A stretch of 41,449 bases of DNA from Bordetella ansorpii (GCF_900078315.1 NZ_FKBS01000012.1:1-41449); one strand, 5' to 3'. Counted from the stretch's first letter, positions 7,828 through 16,605 are shown. Notes: generated from the letters alone by a model not told the origin. Made by a program: numbers and translations.

Positions 7828-9443
7828 TGCTGCGCCGCGAGTTCCTGCTGGGCGGCGCCGCCGTGGCCACGGGCCTGGGCATCGCCTGGCGCGCGGGCGT
7901 GCGCGAGGTCGAACCCGCGATCTCGTATCCCGGCATGCGCGAGGGGCATGGCTTGCGTGACGGCGCGGCGCGGCCTGTGCCGTCTGGCGAACGCGCGGTG
8001 GGCGTCGCCATCCTGGGCGCGGGCGTGGGCGGGTTGTCGTGCGCGTGGCAGTTGGCGCGCTCGGGGTTCCGTGATTTCGTGGTGGTGCAAGGCCCGGAGT
8101 TCGGCGGCAACGCGTCGGGCGGCGGCAGTGGCGAACTGGCCTATCCGCGCGGGGCGCACTATCTGCCGCTGCCGTCATTGGCCAGCACGCACGTGCGCGA
8201 GATGCTGGCCGAGTTCGGCGTGATCCTGCATGGCGCGCAGGATGCGCGGCCGTACTTCGACGAAGCCGTGATCGTGCATGGCCTGGACGAGCGCCTGATG
8301 CGCCACGGCCACTGGGAAGACGGGGTGGTGCCGCACGGCGATACGCCTGCCGAGCAGGCACAGCACGAGGCGTTCTTCCGCTATGTGGACAGCCTGCATG
8401 GCGCGCAGGGGGCGGATGGACGCAAGGTGTTCAGCATTCCGCTGGAACTGTCGTCGCGCGATCCGGAGTGGCTGGCGCTGGACCGGATGACGTTCAAGCA
8501 GTGGCTGCTGGATCAGGGCTATACCTCGCCGAGGCTGCACTGGTACCTGAACTACTGCTGCCGCGACGACTACGGCGCGTCGTACGAGCGGGTCTCGGCA
8601 TGGGCCGGCCTGCATTATTTCTGCGCGCGCGACGGGCATGCCGACAATGCGCCCGATGGCGCGGTGATGACCTGGCCCGATGGGCTGGCGCCCCTGGTGC
8701 GCAGGATGCGAGATTCCATCACGCGCCGCCTGGGCCATGCGGACTGGCTGGCGCCCGGTTTCGCGCTGCACGTGGACGAGCGCGCGCGAGACGCGGTGCG
8801 GGTGCTGGTGGCCGACCCGTCGGGCGCGGCGGGCACCTTGCGCGCGCAGCGGGTGGTGTGCGCGATGCCGCTGTTCGTGGCGTCGCGCCTGCTGGATCTG
8901 TCGGGGCACGGCTTCGACCCGCAGCGGCATCAGCCCGAGCATGCGGCGTGGATGGTGTCCAATTTTTCGCTGAACGGCTATCCGGCCGAAGCGGCGGGCG
9001 CGCCGCTGGCGTGGGACAACGTGGTGTACGAAGGGTCGGCGCTGGGCTATGTGGTGTCCACGCACCAACTGCTGCGCGTGGCGCCGTCGCCGCGCACGGT
9101 GTTCACGGCCTACGAGGCGCTGTCGCATCTGTCGCCTACACAGGCGCGGCAATGGCTGGCCAAGGCCAGCCCCGAGGAACTGCGCGAACATGCCGCCGTG
9201 GACCTGCTGGCCGCCTACGGCCCGGAATTCTGGCGGCACGCGACGGCGCTGGACATCACGGTGCGCGGCCACGCGATGGCCACGCCCACGCCGGGATTCC
9301 TGTCCAATGAGGGCTTGGCGGCGTTGCGCCAGGCCAATGGGCGCGTGCTGTTCGCGCACGCGGATCTGTCGGGGTATTCGGTGTTCGAGGAAGCCGCGTG
9401 GTGGGGTGTAAGGGCGGCTGCGCGGATCCTGGGCGAAGCCTAG
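7827..9443 (+). CDS. Tat-exported FAD-dependent oxidoreductase (amine-oxidase-like)
   Basis: A 538-residue flavoprotein. The N-terminus is a twin-arginine-type signal (MLRREFLLGGAAVATGLGIA, Arg3-Arg4), suggesting export of a folded, cofactor-loaded enzyme. A Rossmann FAD motif follows (VAILGAGVGGLSCAWQLA, GxGxxG at 65-70). A glycine-rich stretch FGGNASGGGSG then leads into a large substrate domain. The C-terminus keeps a second flavin-contact pattern (GRVLFAHADLSGYSVFEEA, with a helix after it) seen in amine-oxidase-like enzymes. Coupling by TGATG to a polyamine synthase-like gene makes a polyamine or modified amine a reasonable substrate, but that is inference. It converges on the VWA gene with a 20-base gap and no clear terminator. 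Confidence 0.8.
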   Translation: MLRREFLLGGAAVATGLGIAWRAGVREVEPAISYPGMREGHGLRDGAARPVPSGERAVGVAILGAGVGGLSCAWQLARSGFRDFVVVQGPEFGGNASGGGSGELAYPRGAHYLPLPSLASTHVREMLAEFGVILHGAQDARPYFDEAVIVHGLDERLMRHGHWEDGVVPHGDTPAEQAQHEAFFRYVDSLHGAQGADGRKVFSIPLELSSRDPEWLALDRMTFKQWLLDQGYTSPRLHWYLNYCCRDDYGASYERVSAWAGLHYFCARDGHADNAPDGAVMTWPDGLAPLVRRMRDSITRRLGHADWLAPGFALHVDERARDAVRVLVADPSGAAGTLRAQRVVCAMPLFVASRLLDLSGHGFDPQRHQPEHAAWMVSNFSLNGYPAEAAGAPLAWDNVVYEGSALGYVVSTHQLLRVAPSPRTVFTAYEALSHLSPTQARQWLAKASPEELREHAAVDLLAAYGPEFWRHATALDITVRGHAMATPTPGFLSNEGLAALRQANGRVLFAHADLSGYSVFEEAAWWGVRAAARILGEA

Positions 9444-9463
9444 GGCCCTGGCCGTGTTCGCCG

Positions 9464-10519
9464 TCAGCGCCTGAACCACAGGATCGACAGCGTGCAGGCC
9501 AGCACCATCAGCAGGGCCGCCAGACCCGCCAGCAACGCGCCGATCTCGGTTTCGCGCTTTTCCAGCGCCAGCCGGGTGGTCAGTTGCTTGTAGACCTGGC
9601 CCAGATCCGCCGCCGACCCTGCCTGGAAGTACTCGCCGCCCGTCAGCTTGGCCACGGCGCGCAAGGTGGTTTCGTCCAGTTGCATGAAGAACGACCAGCC
9701 GTCGTCCATGACGGCCGAGCCCTTCGGGGTGCCGAAGCCGACGGTGTACACGCGTACGCCGCGGTCGGCCGCCAGCCGCGCGGCCTCCATCGGATCGGGG
9801 CCGGTGGTACGCCGGCCATCGCTCAGCAGGATGATGGCGCCATTGGTGTACGAACCGGGAGGCACGGGCTCGCGCTGGGCCTGGCGTTCGCGCGCGGCCT
9901 GGGCCTGGCCCAGCGGCATGGGCTTGCCGTTCCATTGCGGCGACACGCTTTCGAAGCGCATGGCGCTGGCATCGATGCCGTCATCGGGAAACAGCGTGGC
10001 CAGGGCCATCAGCAGGCCGCTGCCGGTGGCCGTGCCGCGTTGCAGTTCGAAGCGGTCGATGGCGTCGAGCATGTCCTGCTTGAACTCGGTGGGCGCCTGC
10101 ACCAGCGTGGCGGCGGCCGCGAAGGACACGATGCCCACGCGGGCGCTGGACGGCAACTGGGCCACGAAGGCGCGTGCGGCTTCCTGCGCGGCGACCATGC
10201 GTGTGGGCGGAATGTCGGAGGCGTCCATGCTGCGCGACACGTCCATGGCCAGCACCAGCGTATAGGCATCGGACGGCAGGGTGACCGTGGCGCTGGGCCG
10301 AGCGCAGGCCAGCAGGGCGGCGCCCAGGGCCAGCAGGAACAGCACGGGAGGAATGTGGCGGCGCAGCCGCTGGCCGGGACCCATGGCCGCGCGCGGCAAC
10401 GCCAGGCTGGCGTAGATGACGGCGGCTTTCTTGCGCCGGGTCAGCACGTAGACGTATGCCGCGGCCAGCGCCGGAAGCACCAGCAGCAGCCAGAGCATGT
10501 CGGGCCAGAGAAACTGCAT
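9464..10519 (-). CDS. von Willebrand factor A domain membrane protein (BatA/BatB-like)
   Basis: A 351-residue protein with two N-terminal membrane helices (about 8-26 and 56-72). A VWA domain follows with MIDAS motif DVSRS (Asp93, Ser95, Ser97), and a C-terminal helix ends ILWFRR. The frame runs further upstream, but ATG at 10519 (MQFLWPDMLW) has AAGGAG seven bases ahead and begins just before the first helix. It is a paralogue of the rightward VWA gene at 13584-14693: both share the ARP-x-A-x-x-x-LPS lead-in to the VWA domain and the PGSY.(N/S)GAI stretch. It is transcribed away from the protease/MoxR operon across a 70-base gap. Such proteins work with MoxR ATPases as metal-dependent adaptors at the membrane. 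Confidence 0.86.
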   Translation of the reverse strand: MQFLWPDMLWLLLVLPALAAAYVYVLTRRKKAAVIYASLALPRAAMGPGQRLRRHIPPVLFLLALGAALLACARPSATVTLPSDAYTLVLAMDVSRSMDASDIPPTRMVAAQEAARAFVAQLPSSARVGIVSFAAAATLVQAPTEFKQDMLDAIDRFELQRGTATGSGLLMALATLFPDDGIDASAMRFESVSPQWNGKPMPLGQAQAARERQAQREPVPPGSYTNGAIILLSDGRRTTGPDPMEAARLAADRGVRVYTVGFGTPKGSAVMDDGWSFFMQLDETTLRAVAKLTGGEYFQAGSAADLGQVYKQLTTRLALEKRETEIGALLAGLAALLMVLACTLSILWFRR

Positions 10520-10589
10520 GCAGTGCTCCTTGGCGCAGGGGTAGGACGATGGTACTGTAGTTCGACGGCGGCGCGGAGCTTCGGCATCG

Positions 10590-11504
10590 ATGAAACGGGT
10601 TGCGAAATTCGGATGGGCGGCAGCAGGCCTTGCCCTGGCCTTCGCAGCCGGTCTTGCATGCACCTGGCTGGTGCAGCCGGCGCCGCACACCCTCACGCAG
10701 GACGATATCGACACCGCGGTGCTGCATACCCTGCAGACCAAAAGCCTGCCCTCGCGCACTGCGCGCGCCGCGGCCGTGGTCCGGCAATCGGTGGTGGAGA
10801 TCCAGGGTTTTCCCGATGAAGATCCGCCCAAGGCCGAGGCCCCGCGCACCGCGGACAAACCCACGCCTCAAAAGAAGCCCCCGCGCAAACCTCAGGCCAA
10901 CGCGAAGAACGAGCGCGCGGACAAGGCCGGCGCGGGCGACAAGCCTCCCGAAGCCCCCAAGCCCCAGATGCGCAACGTGGGTTCCGGCGTGGTCGTCACG
11001 GAAGAGGGCATGATCCTGACCAACTATCACGTGGTGGCCGGGGCCCACCGGCTGCTGGTGACGTTCCACGACGGCCAGGAGTCCGAGGCCACGCTGGTCA
11101 GCGCCACGCCCGAGAAAGACCTGGCCGTGCTGCGGCCCAAATCCATTCCCGACGATCTGCCGGCGGCCACGCTGGGCTCCAGCCGCAATCTGTCGCCGGG
11201 CGACGAGGTGGTGGCGATCGGCTTTCCGTTCGGCATCGGGCCGTCGGTGTCGGCGGGCGTGGTGTCGGGCCTGAACCGCGAGTTCGTCTCGGCCGAGCAC
11301 AAGCAGAACCTGTCCGACCTGATCCAGTTCGACGCGGCGGCCAACCCGGGCAATTCAGGAGGGCCGCTGGTCGACATGAACGGCGAGGTGGTGGGCATCG
11401 TCACCGCCATTCTCAATCCCACGCAGAGCGGCACTTTCATCGGCATCGGTTTCGCCACCACCATCGAAAGCGCCGGCAGCGCCGTCGGTTTCTCTCCCTT
11501 CTAG
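10590..11504 (+). CDS. Trypsin-like (HtrA/DegP-type) serine protease without PDZ domain
   Basis: A 304-residue exported or membrane-anchored S1C protease. One N-terminal hydrophobic segment (about 8-28) is followed by a low-complexity Lys/Pro/Ala stretch (about 75-126) that looks like a spacer. The protease core has His147 (TNYHVVAGA), Asp177 (EKDLAVLRP) and Ser256 (NPGNSGGPL), so the catalytic triad is complete. The protein stops at IGIGFATTIESAGSAVGFSPF, where DegP/DegS would continue into PDZ domains. This is either a natural short form or an ancient truncation. It begins the operon that continues into moxR 12 bases later. ATG at 10590 has only a modest GGAG 11 bases upstream. Confidence 0.85.
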   Translation: MKRVAKFGWAAAGLALAFAAGLACTWLVQPAPHTLTQDDIDTAVLHTLQTKSLPSRTARAAAVVRQSVVEIQGFPDEDPPKAEAPRTADKPTPQKKPPRKPQANAKNERADKAGAGDKPPEAPKPQMRNVGSGVVVTEEGMILTNYHVVAGAHRLLVTFHDGQESEATLVSATPEKDLAVLRPKSIPDDLPAATLGSSRNLSPGDEVVAIGFPFGIGPSVSAGVVSGLNREFVSAEHKQNLSDLIQFDAAANPGNSGGPLVDMNGEVVGIVTAILNPTQSGTFIGIGFATTIESAGSAVGFSPF

Positions 11505-11516
11505 ACACGGAGTCCC

Positions 11517-12530
11517 ATGAACGACACAGCTTTCAACGCCGCTGGCGGCGACCCCCTGATGGAGCGGGTGTTGTTCGAGGTCAAGCGCGTGGTGGTCGGG
11601 CAGGATCACTTCCTGGAGCGGGTGCTGGTGGCCATCCTGGCACGCGGGCACCTGCTGGTGGAGGGCGTGCCGGGCCTGGCCAAGACGCTGACCGTGAACA
11701 CGCTGGCACAGACCATGCGCGGCGTGTTCAAGCGCATCCAGTTCACGCCCGACCTGCTGCCGGCCGATCTGGTCGGCACGCGCATGTACAACCAGCGCAC
11801 CGGCGAGTTCTCGACGGTGCTGGGGCCCGTGTTCGCCAATCTGCTGCTGGCCGACGAGATCAACCGGGCGCCGGCCAAGGTGCAGAGCGCCTTGCTGGAG
11901 GTCATGCAGGAACGCCAGGTGACCATTGCGGGCGAGACGCACGCGGTGCCGTCGCCATTCCTGGTGATGGCCACGCAGAATCCCATCGAGACCGAGGGCA
12001 CCTATCCCTTGCCCGAGGCGCAGGTCGACCGCTTCATGATGAAGGTGCTGGTGGGCTATCCCAGCGAGGAAGAAGAGGTTGTCATCGTCAACCGCGTGAC
12101 GGGACCGCGCATCATGGTCAATGCGCTGGCCACGCCGGACCAACTGGCGGCGTTGCAGGCCGAGTGCCGGCAGGTCTATGTGGATCCGGAATTGGTGCAG
12201 TACGCCGTCCGGCTGGTGGCGGCCACGCGCAAGCCGGCGTTGTACGGGCTGGACGAACTGGCGCGCTATGTGTCGTACGGCGCCAGCCCGCGCGCCACCA
12301 TCGGCCTGATCGAAGGGGCGCGAGCCTTGGCGCTGCTGCGTGGCCGGAAGTATGCGTTGCCGGAGGACGTGGTCGATCTGGTGCCCGACGTACTGCGCCA
12401 CCGGCTGGTGTTGACCTACGAGGCGCTGTCGGAAGGCATCGATGCCGACCTGTTGATCGCGCGCATCCTGCGGGCCGTGCCCGTGCCGGAACGTCCATTG
12501 GAATCCCATGTTCGGGTGGCGGCGGAATAA
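11517..12530 (+). CDS. MoxR-family AAA+ ATPase
   Basis: A 337-residue cytoplasmic ATPase of the MoxR class. Visible motifs are Walker A GVPGLAKT (50-57), Walker B LLLADE (109-114) followed by INRAPAKVQSALLEVMQERQ, sensor-1 ATQNPIE, and the arginine-finger stretch GTYPLPEAQVDRF. The C-terminal lid (GASPRATIGLIEGARALALL) is intact. MoxR proteins act as chaperone-like partners of VWA proteins in maturation of envelope or metallo-enzymes. The gene overlaps the next one by 23 bases. ATG at 11517 has GGAG five bases upstream. Confidence 0.93.
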   Translation: MNDTAFNAAGGDPLMERVLFEVKRVVVGQDHFLERVLVAILARGHLLVEGVPGLAKTLTVNTLAQTMRGVFKRIQFTPDLLPADLVGTRMYNQRTGEFSTVLGPVFANLLLADEINRAPAKVQSALLEVMQERQVTIAGETHAVPSPFLVMATQNPIETEGTYPLPEAQVDRFMMKVLVGYPSEEEEVVIVNRVTGPRIMVNALATPDQLAALQAECRQVYVDPELVQYAVRLVAATRKPALYGLDELARYVSYGASPRATIGLIEGARALALLRGRKYALPEDVVDLVPDVLRHRLVLTYEALSEGIDADLLIARILRAVPVPERPLESHVRVAAE

Positions 12531-13587
12531 GCGGGCGGCGCCCGCGCCACAGGCCCCGGCCGGGAGCGCATCGGCCGCGGATGCCGACGCCTTGCTGCAA
12601 CGGCTGGAATGGACGGTGGTGCGTCGGTTGGACGGACTGCTGCAGGGCGACTACCGCACGCTGTTGCGCGGCTTCGGGCTGGACGTGGCGGACCTGCGAG
12701 AGTACCGCCCCGGTGACGATGTGCGCCACATCGACTGGAATGCCACGGCGCGCCTGCCGTCGCCGCACGTGCGCGAATTCCAGGAAGACCGCGAGGTGGC
12801 GGCCTGGTTCCTGCTGGACCTGAGCGGATCGGTGGACTTCGGCTCGGGCGCGGTGCGCAAGCGCGCCATGCTGGATGATTTCACCGCGGTGATGGCGCGG
12901 CTGCTGGTCAAGCATGGCAATCGCATCGGTGCCGTACTGTATGGCGGGGCGGGTCAGCCGCCATCGGTGGTGCCGGCGCGCGCGGGGCGCCGCCATCTGC
13001 TGCATCTGCTGTCGCGCATGCGCGCCACGCGGGCGGCGGCGTCAAAGGACAAGAGAGAAGCGCATGCCGAGGGCGGCACGCGCCTGGCGGATCTGTTGGC
13101 CCATGCGCAGGCGGCGGCTACGCGGCGCGGCGTGGTCTTCGTGGTGTCCGATTTCATCAGCGAGCCAGGCTGGGAGGCGCCGCTGGGCATGCTGTCGCGG
13201 CGGCATGAGGTGGTGGCGGTGCGTCTGGTCGATCCGCTGGAGCTCAGCCTGCCCGACCTGGGGCTGGTCGTGTTGCAGGACGCCGAGAGCGGCGAGCAGA
13301 TGTTCGTCGATACGCACGACGCAGGCTTTCGCAGGCGCTTCGAGGCGGCGGCCGAATCACGCGAAGCCGGATTGCGCCAGGCCTTCGCGCGGGCGGGGGT
13401 GGACTGCCTGGTGCTGCCGACCGACGCACGGTTGGATCTGGCCTTGCTGCGATTCGCGCGCGAGCGCAGCAGGGCGCGCAGGCGCGGCGCCGCGGCGCCC
13501 GGAGCGGGCGTTCCCGACCGGGCGCCGATCGCCGCCGTGGCTGGCGGGCAAGCCTGGGCGCGGCCGGCCGAGGGGCGCCGGCCATGA
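12508..13587 (+). CDS. DUF58 family protein (MoxR partner)
   Basis: A 359-residue protein with the DUF58 hallmark EYRPGDDVRHIDWNATARL (66-77 core). A VWA-like strand FLLDLSGSVDF follows (Asp104, Ser106, Ser108), then a region predicting the end of a VWA fold (GVVFVVSDFISEPGWEAPL). The N-terminus is short and basic, with no membrane helix. The C-terminal ~40 residues are Arg/Ala/Gly-rich and may be disordered. DUF58 genes almost always follow moxR and precede VWA genes, as here. It starts inside moxR and its stop overlaps the next ATG as ATGA, so the three are translationally coupled. Confidence 0.88.
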   Translation: MFGWRRNKRAAPAPQAPAGSASAADADALLQRLEWTVVRRLDGLLQGDYRTLLRGFGLDVADLREYRPGDDVRHIDWNATARLPSPHVREFQEDREVAAWFLLDLSGSVDFGSGAVRKRAMLDDFTAVMARLLVKHGNRIGAVLYGGAGQPPSVVPARAGRRHLLHLLSRMRATRAAASKDKREAHAEGGTRLADLLAHAQAAATRRGVVFVVSDFISEPGWEAPLGMLSRRHEVVAVRLVDPLELSLPDLGLVVLQDAESGEQMFVDTHDAGFRRRFEAAAESREAGLRQAFARAGVDCLVLPTDARLDLALLRFARERSRARRRGAAAPGAGVPDRAPIAAVAGGQAWARPAEGRRP

Positions 13588-14693
13588 ATACGCTGCCCGA
13601 ATTCAGTTTCATCTGGCCGCGCCTCTTGTGGCTGCTGTGCCTGGTGCCGGTGCTGGCCGGCTTGTATGGGTGGCAGGCGCGGCGCAATCGCCAGACGGCA
13701 CGCTATCCTGCCTTGCAGGCCGCGGGGCTGGTCGTGCAGGGGGGATCGCGCTGGCGGCGGCATGTTCCGCCGGTGTTGGCATTGCTGGCGGTGGCGGCGT
13801 TGCTGGTGGCCACTGCGCGGCCGCAAGCCATGCTGCGGCTGCCGTCGAATGTGCAGACCGTGATCCTGGCCCTGGATATGTCCGGCAGCATGCGTGCCGA
13901 GGACGTCAAACCCAGCCGCATGCAGGTCGCCCGGCAGGCGGCGAAGGCCTTCGTGGCGGAGCTGCCCGCCGGCGTACGCGTGGGCGTGGTGGCCGTGGCC
14001 GGCACGGCGGCCGTGGCCCAGCCGCCCAGCCGTCGCAAGGACGAGGTCACCGCCGCCATCGACCGCCTGCAGCCGCAGCGCGGTTCCGCGTTGGGCAACG
14101 GGCTGGCCATCGCATTGGGCACGCTGCTGCCGCGCGGCACGGTAGACACCTCCGAGTTCCTGAACCCGGAGGCGGGACCGCCCGGCAGTTCGCCGCGCAA
14201 GCCGGCCGCTGGCGCCAGCGCGGGCGCCGCCCGGCCGGGCGAGGGCGCCGGCTACGAAGGCCCGCCGCCGATCCGCCAGGAGGCCGCGCCGGGTTCGTAT
14301 GCGTCGGGCGCGATCGTGCTGATGTCCGACGGCGAAGGCAATGCCGGACGGGACGTCCTGCAGGCGGCCGATCTGGCGGTTCGGCATGGGGTGCGAATCT
14401 ACACCGTGGGCATCGGCACCACGGAGGGGGCGGTGCTGTCCGTCGAGGGCTGGTCCGCGCGCGTGCGGCTGGACGATACCGTGTTGAAAAAGGTTGCCGA
14501 CGTGACCGGCGCGTCCTACTACCGGGTGGACGACGCCAAGGGGCTGAAACAGGTCTACCAGTCGCTGAGCGACCGCCTGGCCTACGACCGTACGAACATG
14601 GTCGAGATCACGGCCTTCTTCACTGCGCTGGGGGCTCTGCTGGCGGCCTGCGCGGCCATGCTGTCGCTGTGGTGGTTCGGCCGGGTGGTGTAG
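13584..14693 (+). CDS. von Willebrand factor A domain membrane protein (BatA-like)
   Basis: A 369-residue protein with the Bat layout: membrane helices at about 12-29 and 61-78, a VWA domain with a perfect MIDAS DMSGS (Asp98, Ser100, Ser102), and a C-terminal helix (about 345-366). Between the VWA core strands there is an extra Ala/Pro/Gly-rich loop (around residues 195-235) lacking in short homologues. It ends the protease-moxR-DUF58 operon. No DUF4381, BatC-type or TPR gene follows, unlike many moxR clusters. The missing second VWA partner is probably the divergent gene at 9464-10519. Two hairpins follow the stop. Confidence 0.88.
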   Translation: MNTLPEFSFIWPRLLWLLCLVPVLAGLYGWQARRNRQTARYPALQAAGLVVQGGSRWRRHVPPVLALLAVAALLVATARPQAMLRLPSNVQTVILALDMSGSMRAEDVKPSRMQVARQAAKAFVAELPAGVRVGVVAVAGTAAVAQPPSRRKDEVTAAIDRLQPQRGSALGNGLAIALGTLLPRGTVDTSEFLNPEAGPPGSSPRKPAAGASAGAARPGEGAGYEGPPPIRQEAAPGSYASGAIVLMSDGEGNAGRDVLQAADLAVRHGVRIYTVGIGTTEGAVLSVEGWSARVRLDDTVLKKVADVTGASYYRVDDAKGLKQVYQSLSDRLAYDRTNMVEITAFFTALGALLAACAAMLSLWWFGRVV

Positions 14694-14704
14694 CGTTGCG
14701 CGGT

Positions 14705-14722
14705 GGCCCGCTCGCGCGGGCC
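14705..14722 (+). terminator. Short GC hairpin after the VWA gene
   Basis: GGCCCGC (14705-14711) pairs perfectly with 14716-14722 around a 4-base loop and is followed by GTCTTGCTTC. It lies 12 bases past the VWA stop. The U-tract is interrupted, so efficiency is uncertain. Confidence 0.5.
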
Positions 14723-14733
14723 GTCTTGCTTCG

Positions 14734-14774
14734 AGGCCTGCCTGCCAGCGCGGGCAGCGCATGCAGGCAGGCCT
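14734..14774. terminator. 12-bp hairpin between convergent VWA and chemoreceptor genes
   Basis: AGGCCTGCCTGC (14734-14745) pairs perfectly with 14763-14774 around a 17-base loop. The right arm touches the stop codon of the leftward chemoreceptor gene (14773-14775). On the + strand ATTTCT follows. It probably serves both convergent transcripts. Confidence 0.6.
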
Positions 14775-16398
14775 ATTTCTGCGCGGCCATCGCTGCGGCG
14801 CCGCGAGCGTGAGGTGCCGCAACGGCGGACTCGCCGACCGTACGACGGACCGCTTCCGCCGACCGGTATCCAATGCGGAAGCCGCCCCAATGCCTGCCGT
14901 TCACGTAGATGGGAGCTGACAGGTCATGCATCACTTCGCCGGTGTCGCGTTTGTAGGTCTGCAACAGGAAGGGCAGGGTATTGCTGCCGCAGCGGGAACC
15001 CGTGCGGTCGGTGAAGATCCGCTTGGTGCGGTTGTGCACCAGGTCGTAGTCGTAGTCGCCCGTCAGCGGTTGCGAGAACTTCCGGTTGTGCGTGGGAAAG
15101 TAGCCGCGGTCGTCCACCGCGCCCGCATAAGCCAGCCACGGCAGGTCTTCCAGCACCGCTTCCTGGATGGGCGGCAGCGCCTGGTCGGTATAGGCGTCGA
15201 ACGCGCTGGCGTGTTTCTGGGGATTCGTACCGGGAATCGGCACGTAGTGGCGGTCGAACAGGGCGGCTTCGGTGATGCGGCCTTCGGCGATGGCCCGCTC
15301 GAACAGGGCGCCCACGGCCTGCGCGGCGCGTTGCGCGGCGGCGCGCACGGGGTCATGCGCGGTGCGGGCGCCCAGGTCGGCCATGGCGCCAAGCAGCGTC
15401 TCGCCGCGTTCGCTGAGCAGCATGGCCGAGCCCGTGGCGCGCGGCAGCTCGTCGTGCGTGGCGAGCATGCCGTCGCGGATGTGCGAGACCGTCTCGGCGA
15501 TGGCGCGGGTGGTCGCCACGTGCTCGTGCGAGGCGTCGGCGATCTGTTGCACGGCCTGCTGCGACGCGCCCGCCGAGTGTTCGATGTCGCCCAGCAGGGC
15601 ATTGACGCGTTGCACGTTGCGGGCGGCGTCCACCACCTTGCCCGTCAGCGCGGCCATGCCGTCGGCGGCATGCTCGGCCTGTTGCGCGATCTCGCGCACC
15701 ATGGCGCCGATGTCGTCGGTCGCCTCCTTGGTGCGCAGCGCCAGTTGGCGCACCTCGCTGGCCACCACCGCGAAGCCGCGGCCGTGCTCGCCGGCCCGCG
15801 CGGCCTCGATGGCGGCGTTCAGCGCCAGCAGGTTGGTGCGCATGGCGATCTCGTTGATCGTCGTGGTGATGCCGTGGATGTGACGCGACTTCTCCTGCAG
15901 CGATGCCATTCGCGCACTGGCCGACTGGGCATCCTCGCGCGCCTGCTCGATCCGTTGCCAGCCCTGATCCACTTCGGCGCGGCCCGCCGCGCTCTGGCCG
16001 CGCACTTCGGCGGCCACGCGCGAAGCATCGGCGGCGCTCTGGGCGATCTGTTCGGTGGCCTGCGCGGTCTGCGCCGCCCGCGCCGCGATCTGCTCGGTGG
16101 CGTGCAGGTCGCGGTCGACTTGGCGCTTGATGGCGTCGATGAAGTGCGAGGTCTCGGCCGCGCCGATGACGATGTGATCGATCTCGGCGCCGGCCTGTTC
16201 CAGGCGATGCGCGTCGGCGCGGCGGTTGCCGCTGCGCCACCACAGGCTGACGGTCAGCGTGACGGCCGACGCGAGCGCGGCCGGCAACAGGGTGTGAGTG
16301 GTGGTGGCGCCCGCCGCGGCCGCGGCGGCAACGCCGCACAGCGCGCAGGCGCCGCCGGCCGCCAGGCGCCGGGCGGCAAGATGGCCTATTGCTGTCAC
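14773..16398 (-). CDS. Methyl-accepting chemotaxis protein with C-terminal sensor-like domain
   Basis: The 541-residue receptor has an unusual order. Two membrane helices with almost no periplasmic loop (about 8-30 and 37-54) come first. A coiled-coil signalling domain with no recognisable HAMP follows, with tip [20 protein letters not shown] (181-200). Then comes a ~160-residue globular region (355-515) with [27 protein letters not shown] and [13 protein letters not shown], resembling the closing strands of Cache/PAS-type sensors. Sensing therefore seems cytoplasmic and C-terminal. GTG at 16398 is chosen because GGAGGGG lies seven bases upstream and the frame further up looks non-coding. There is no NWETF-type CheR/CheB tether. 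Confidence 0.82.
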   Translation of the reverse strand: MTAIGHLAARRLAAGGACALCGVAAAAAAGATTTHTLLPAALASAVTLTVSLWWRSGNRRADAHRLEQAGAEIDHIVIGAAETSHFIDAIKRQVDRDLHATEQIAARAAQTAQATEQIAQSAADASRVAAEVRGQSAAGRAEVDQGWQRIEQAREDAQSASARMASLQEKSRHIHGITTTINEIAMRTNLLALNAAIEAARAGEHGRGFAVVASEVRQLALRTKEATDDIGAMVREIAQQAEHAADGMAALTGKVVDAARNVQRVNALLGDIEHSAGASQQAVQQIADASHEHVATTRAIAETVSHIRDGMLATHDELPRATGSAMLLSERGETLLGAMADLGARTAHDPVRAAAQRAAQAVGALFERAIAEGRITEAALFDRHYVPIPGTNPQKHASAFDAYTDQALPPIQEAVLEDLPWLAYAGAVDDRGYFPTHNRKFSQPLTGDYDYDLVHNRTKRIFTDRTGSRCGSNTLPFLLQTYKRDTGEVMHDLSAPIYVNGRHWGGFRIGYRSAEAVRRTVGESAVAAPHARGAAAMAAQK

Positions 16399-16579
16399 GG
16401 ATAGTCCCCTCCAGGTGCTTCTACGCTGCAACAGGTGTGCGCAGCCTTGAGGCCGCGTCTGGTTATGGGTGATGCAAGGTCTGGCGAATGCGGTCCATCG
16501 TGACCGCAATCCAGGACGCGAGACGGGACGCGTTCCCTGATCGGCGGCGGATGTGGCCGGACGTCGAAGTTTTATCTCA

Positions 16580-16605
16580 ATTGCGAATATCGCGCCATTC
16601 GCAAT
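16580..16605. promoter_or_regulatory. Inverted repeat, possible operator
   Basis: ATTGCGAAT (16580-16588) and ATTCGCAAT (16597-16605) are perfect 9-bp inverted repeats with an 8-base spacer, about 180 bases upstream of the chemoreceptor start. The two half-sites are 17 bases apart, as for a dimeric regulator. No regulator gene is adjacent. Confidence 0.4.

Noticed and set aside
6433-8361. A 642-residue open frame on the - strand
   Set aside because: It is antisense to the synthase-like and FAD genes, which have clear motifs and coupling. Its composition is Arg/His/Gln-rich and typical of antisense frames.
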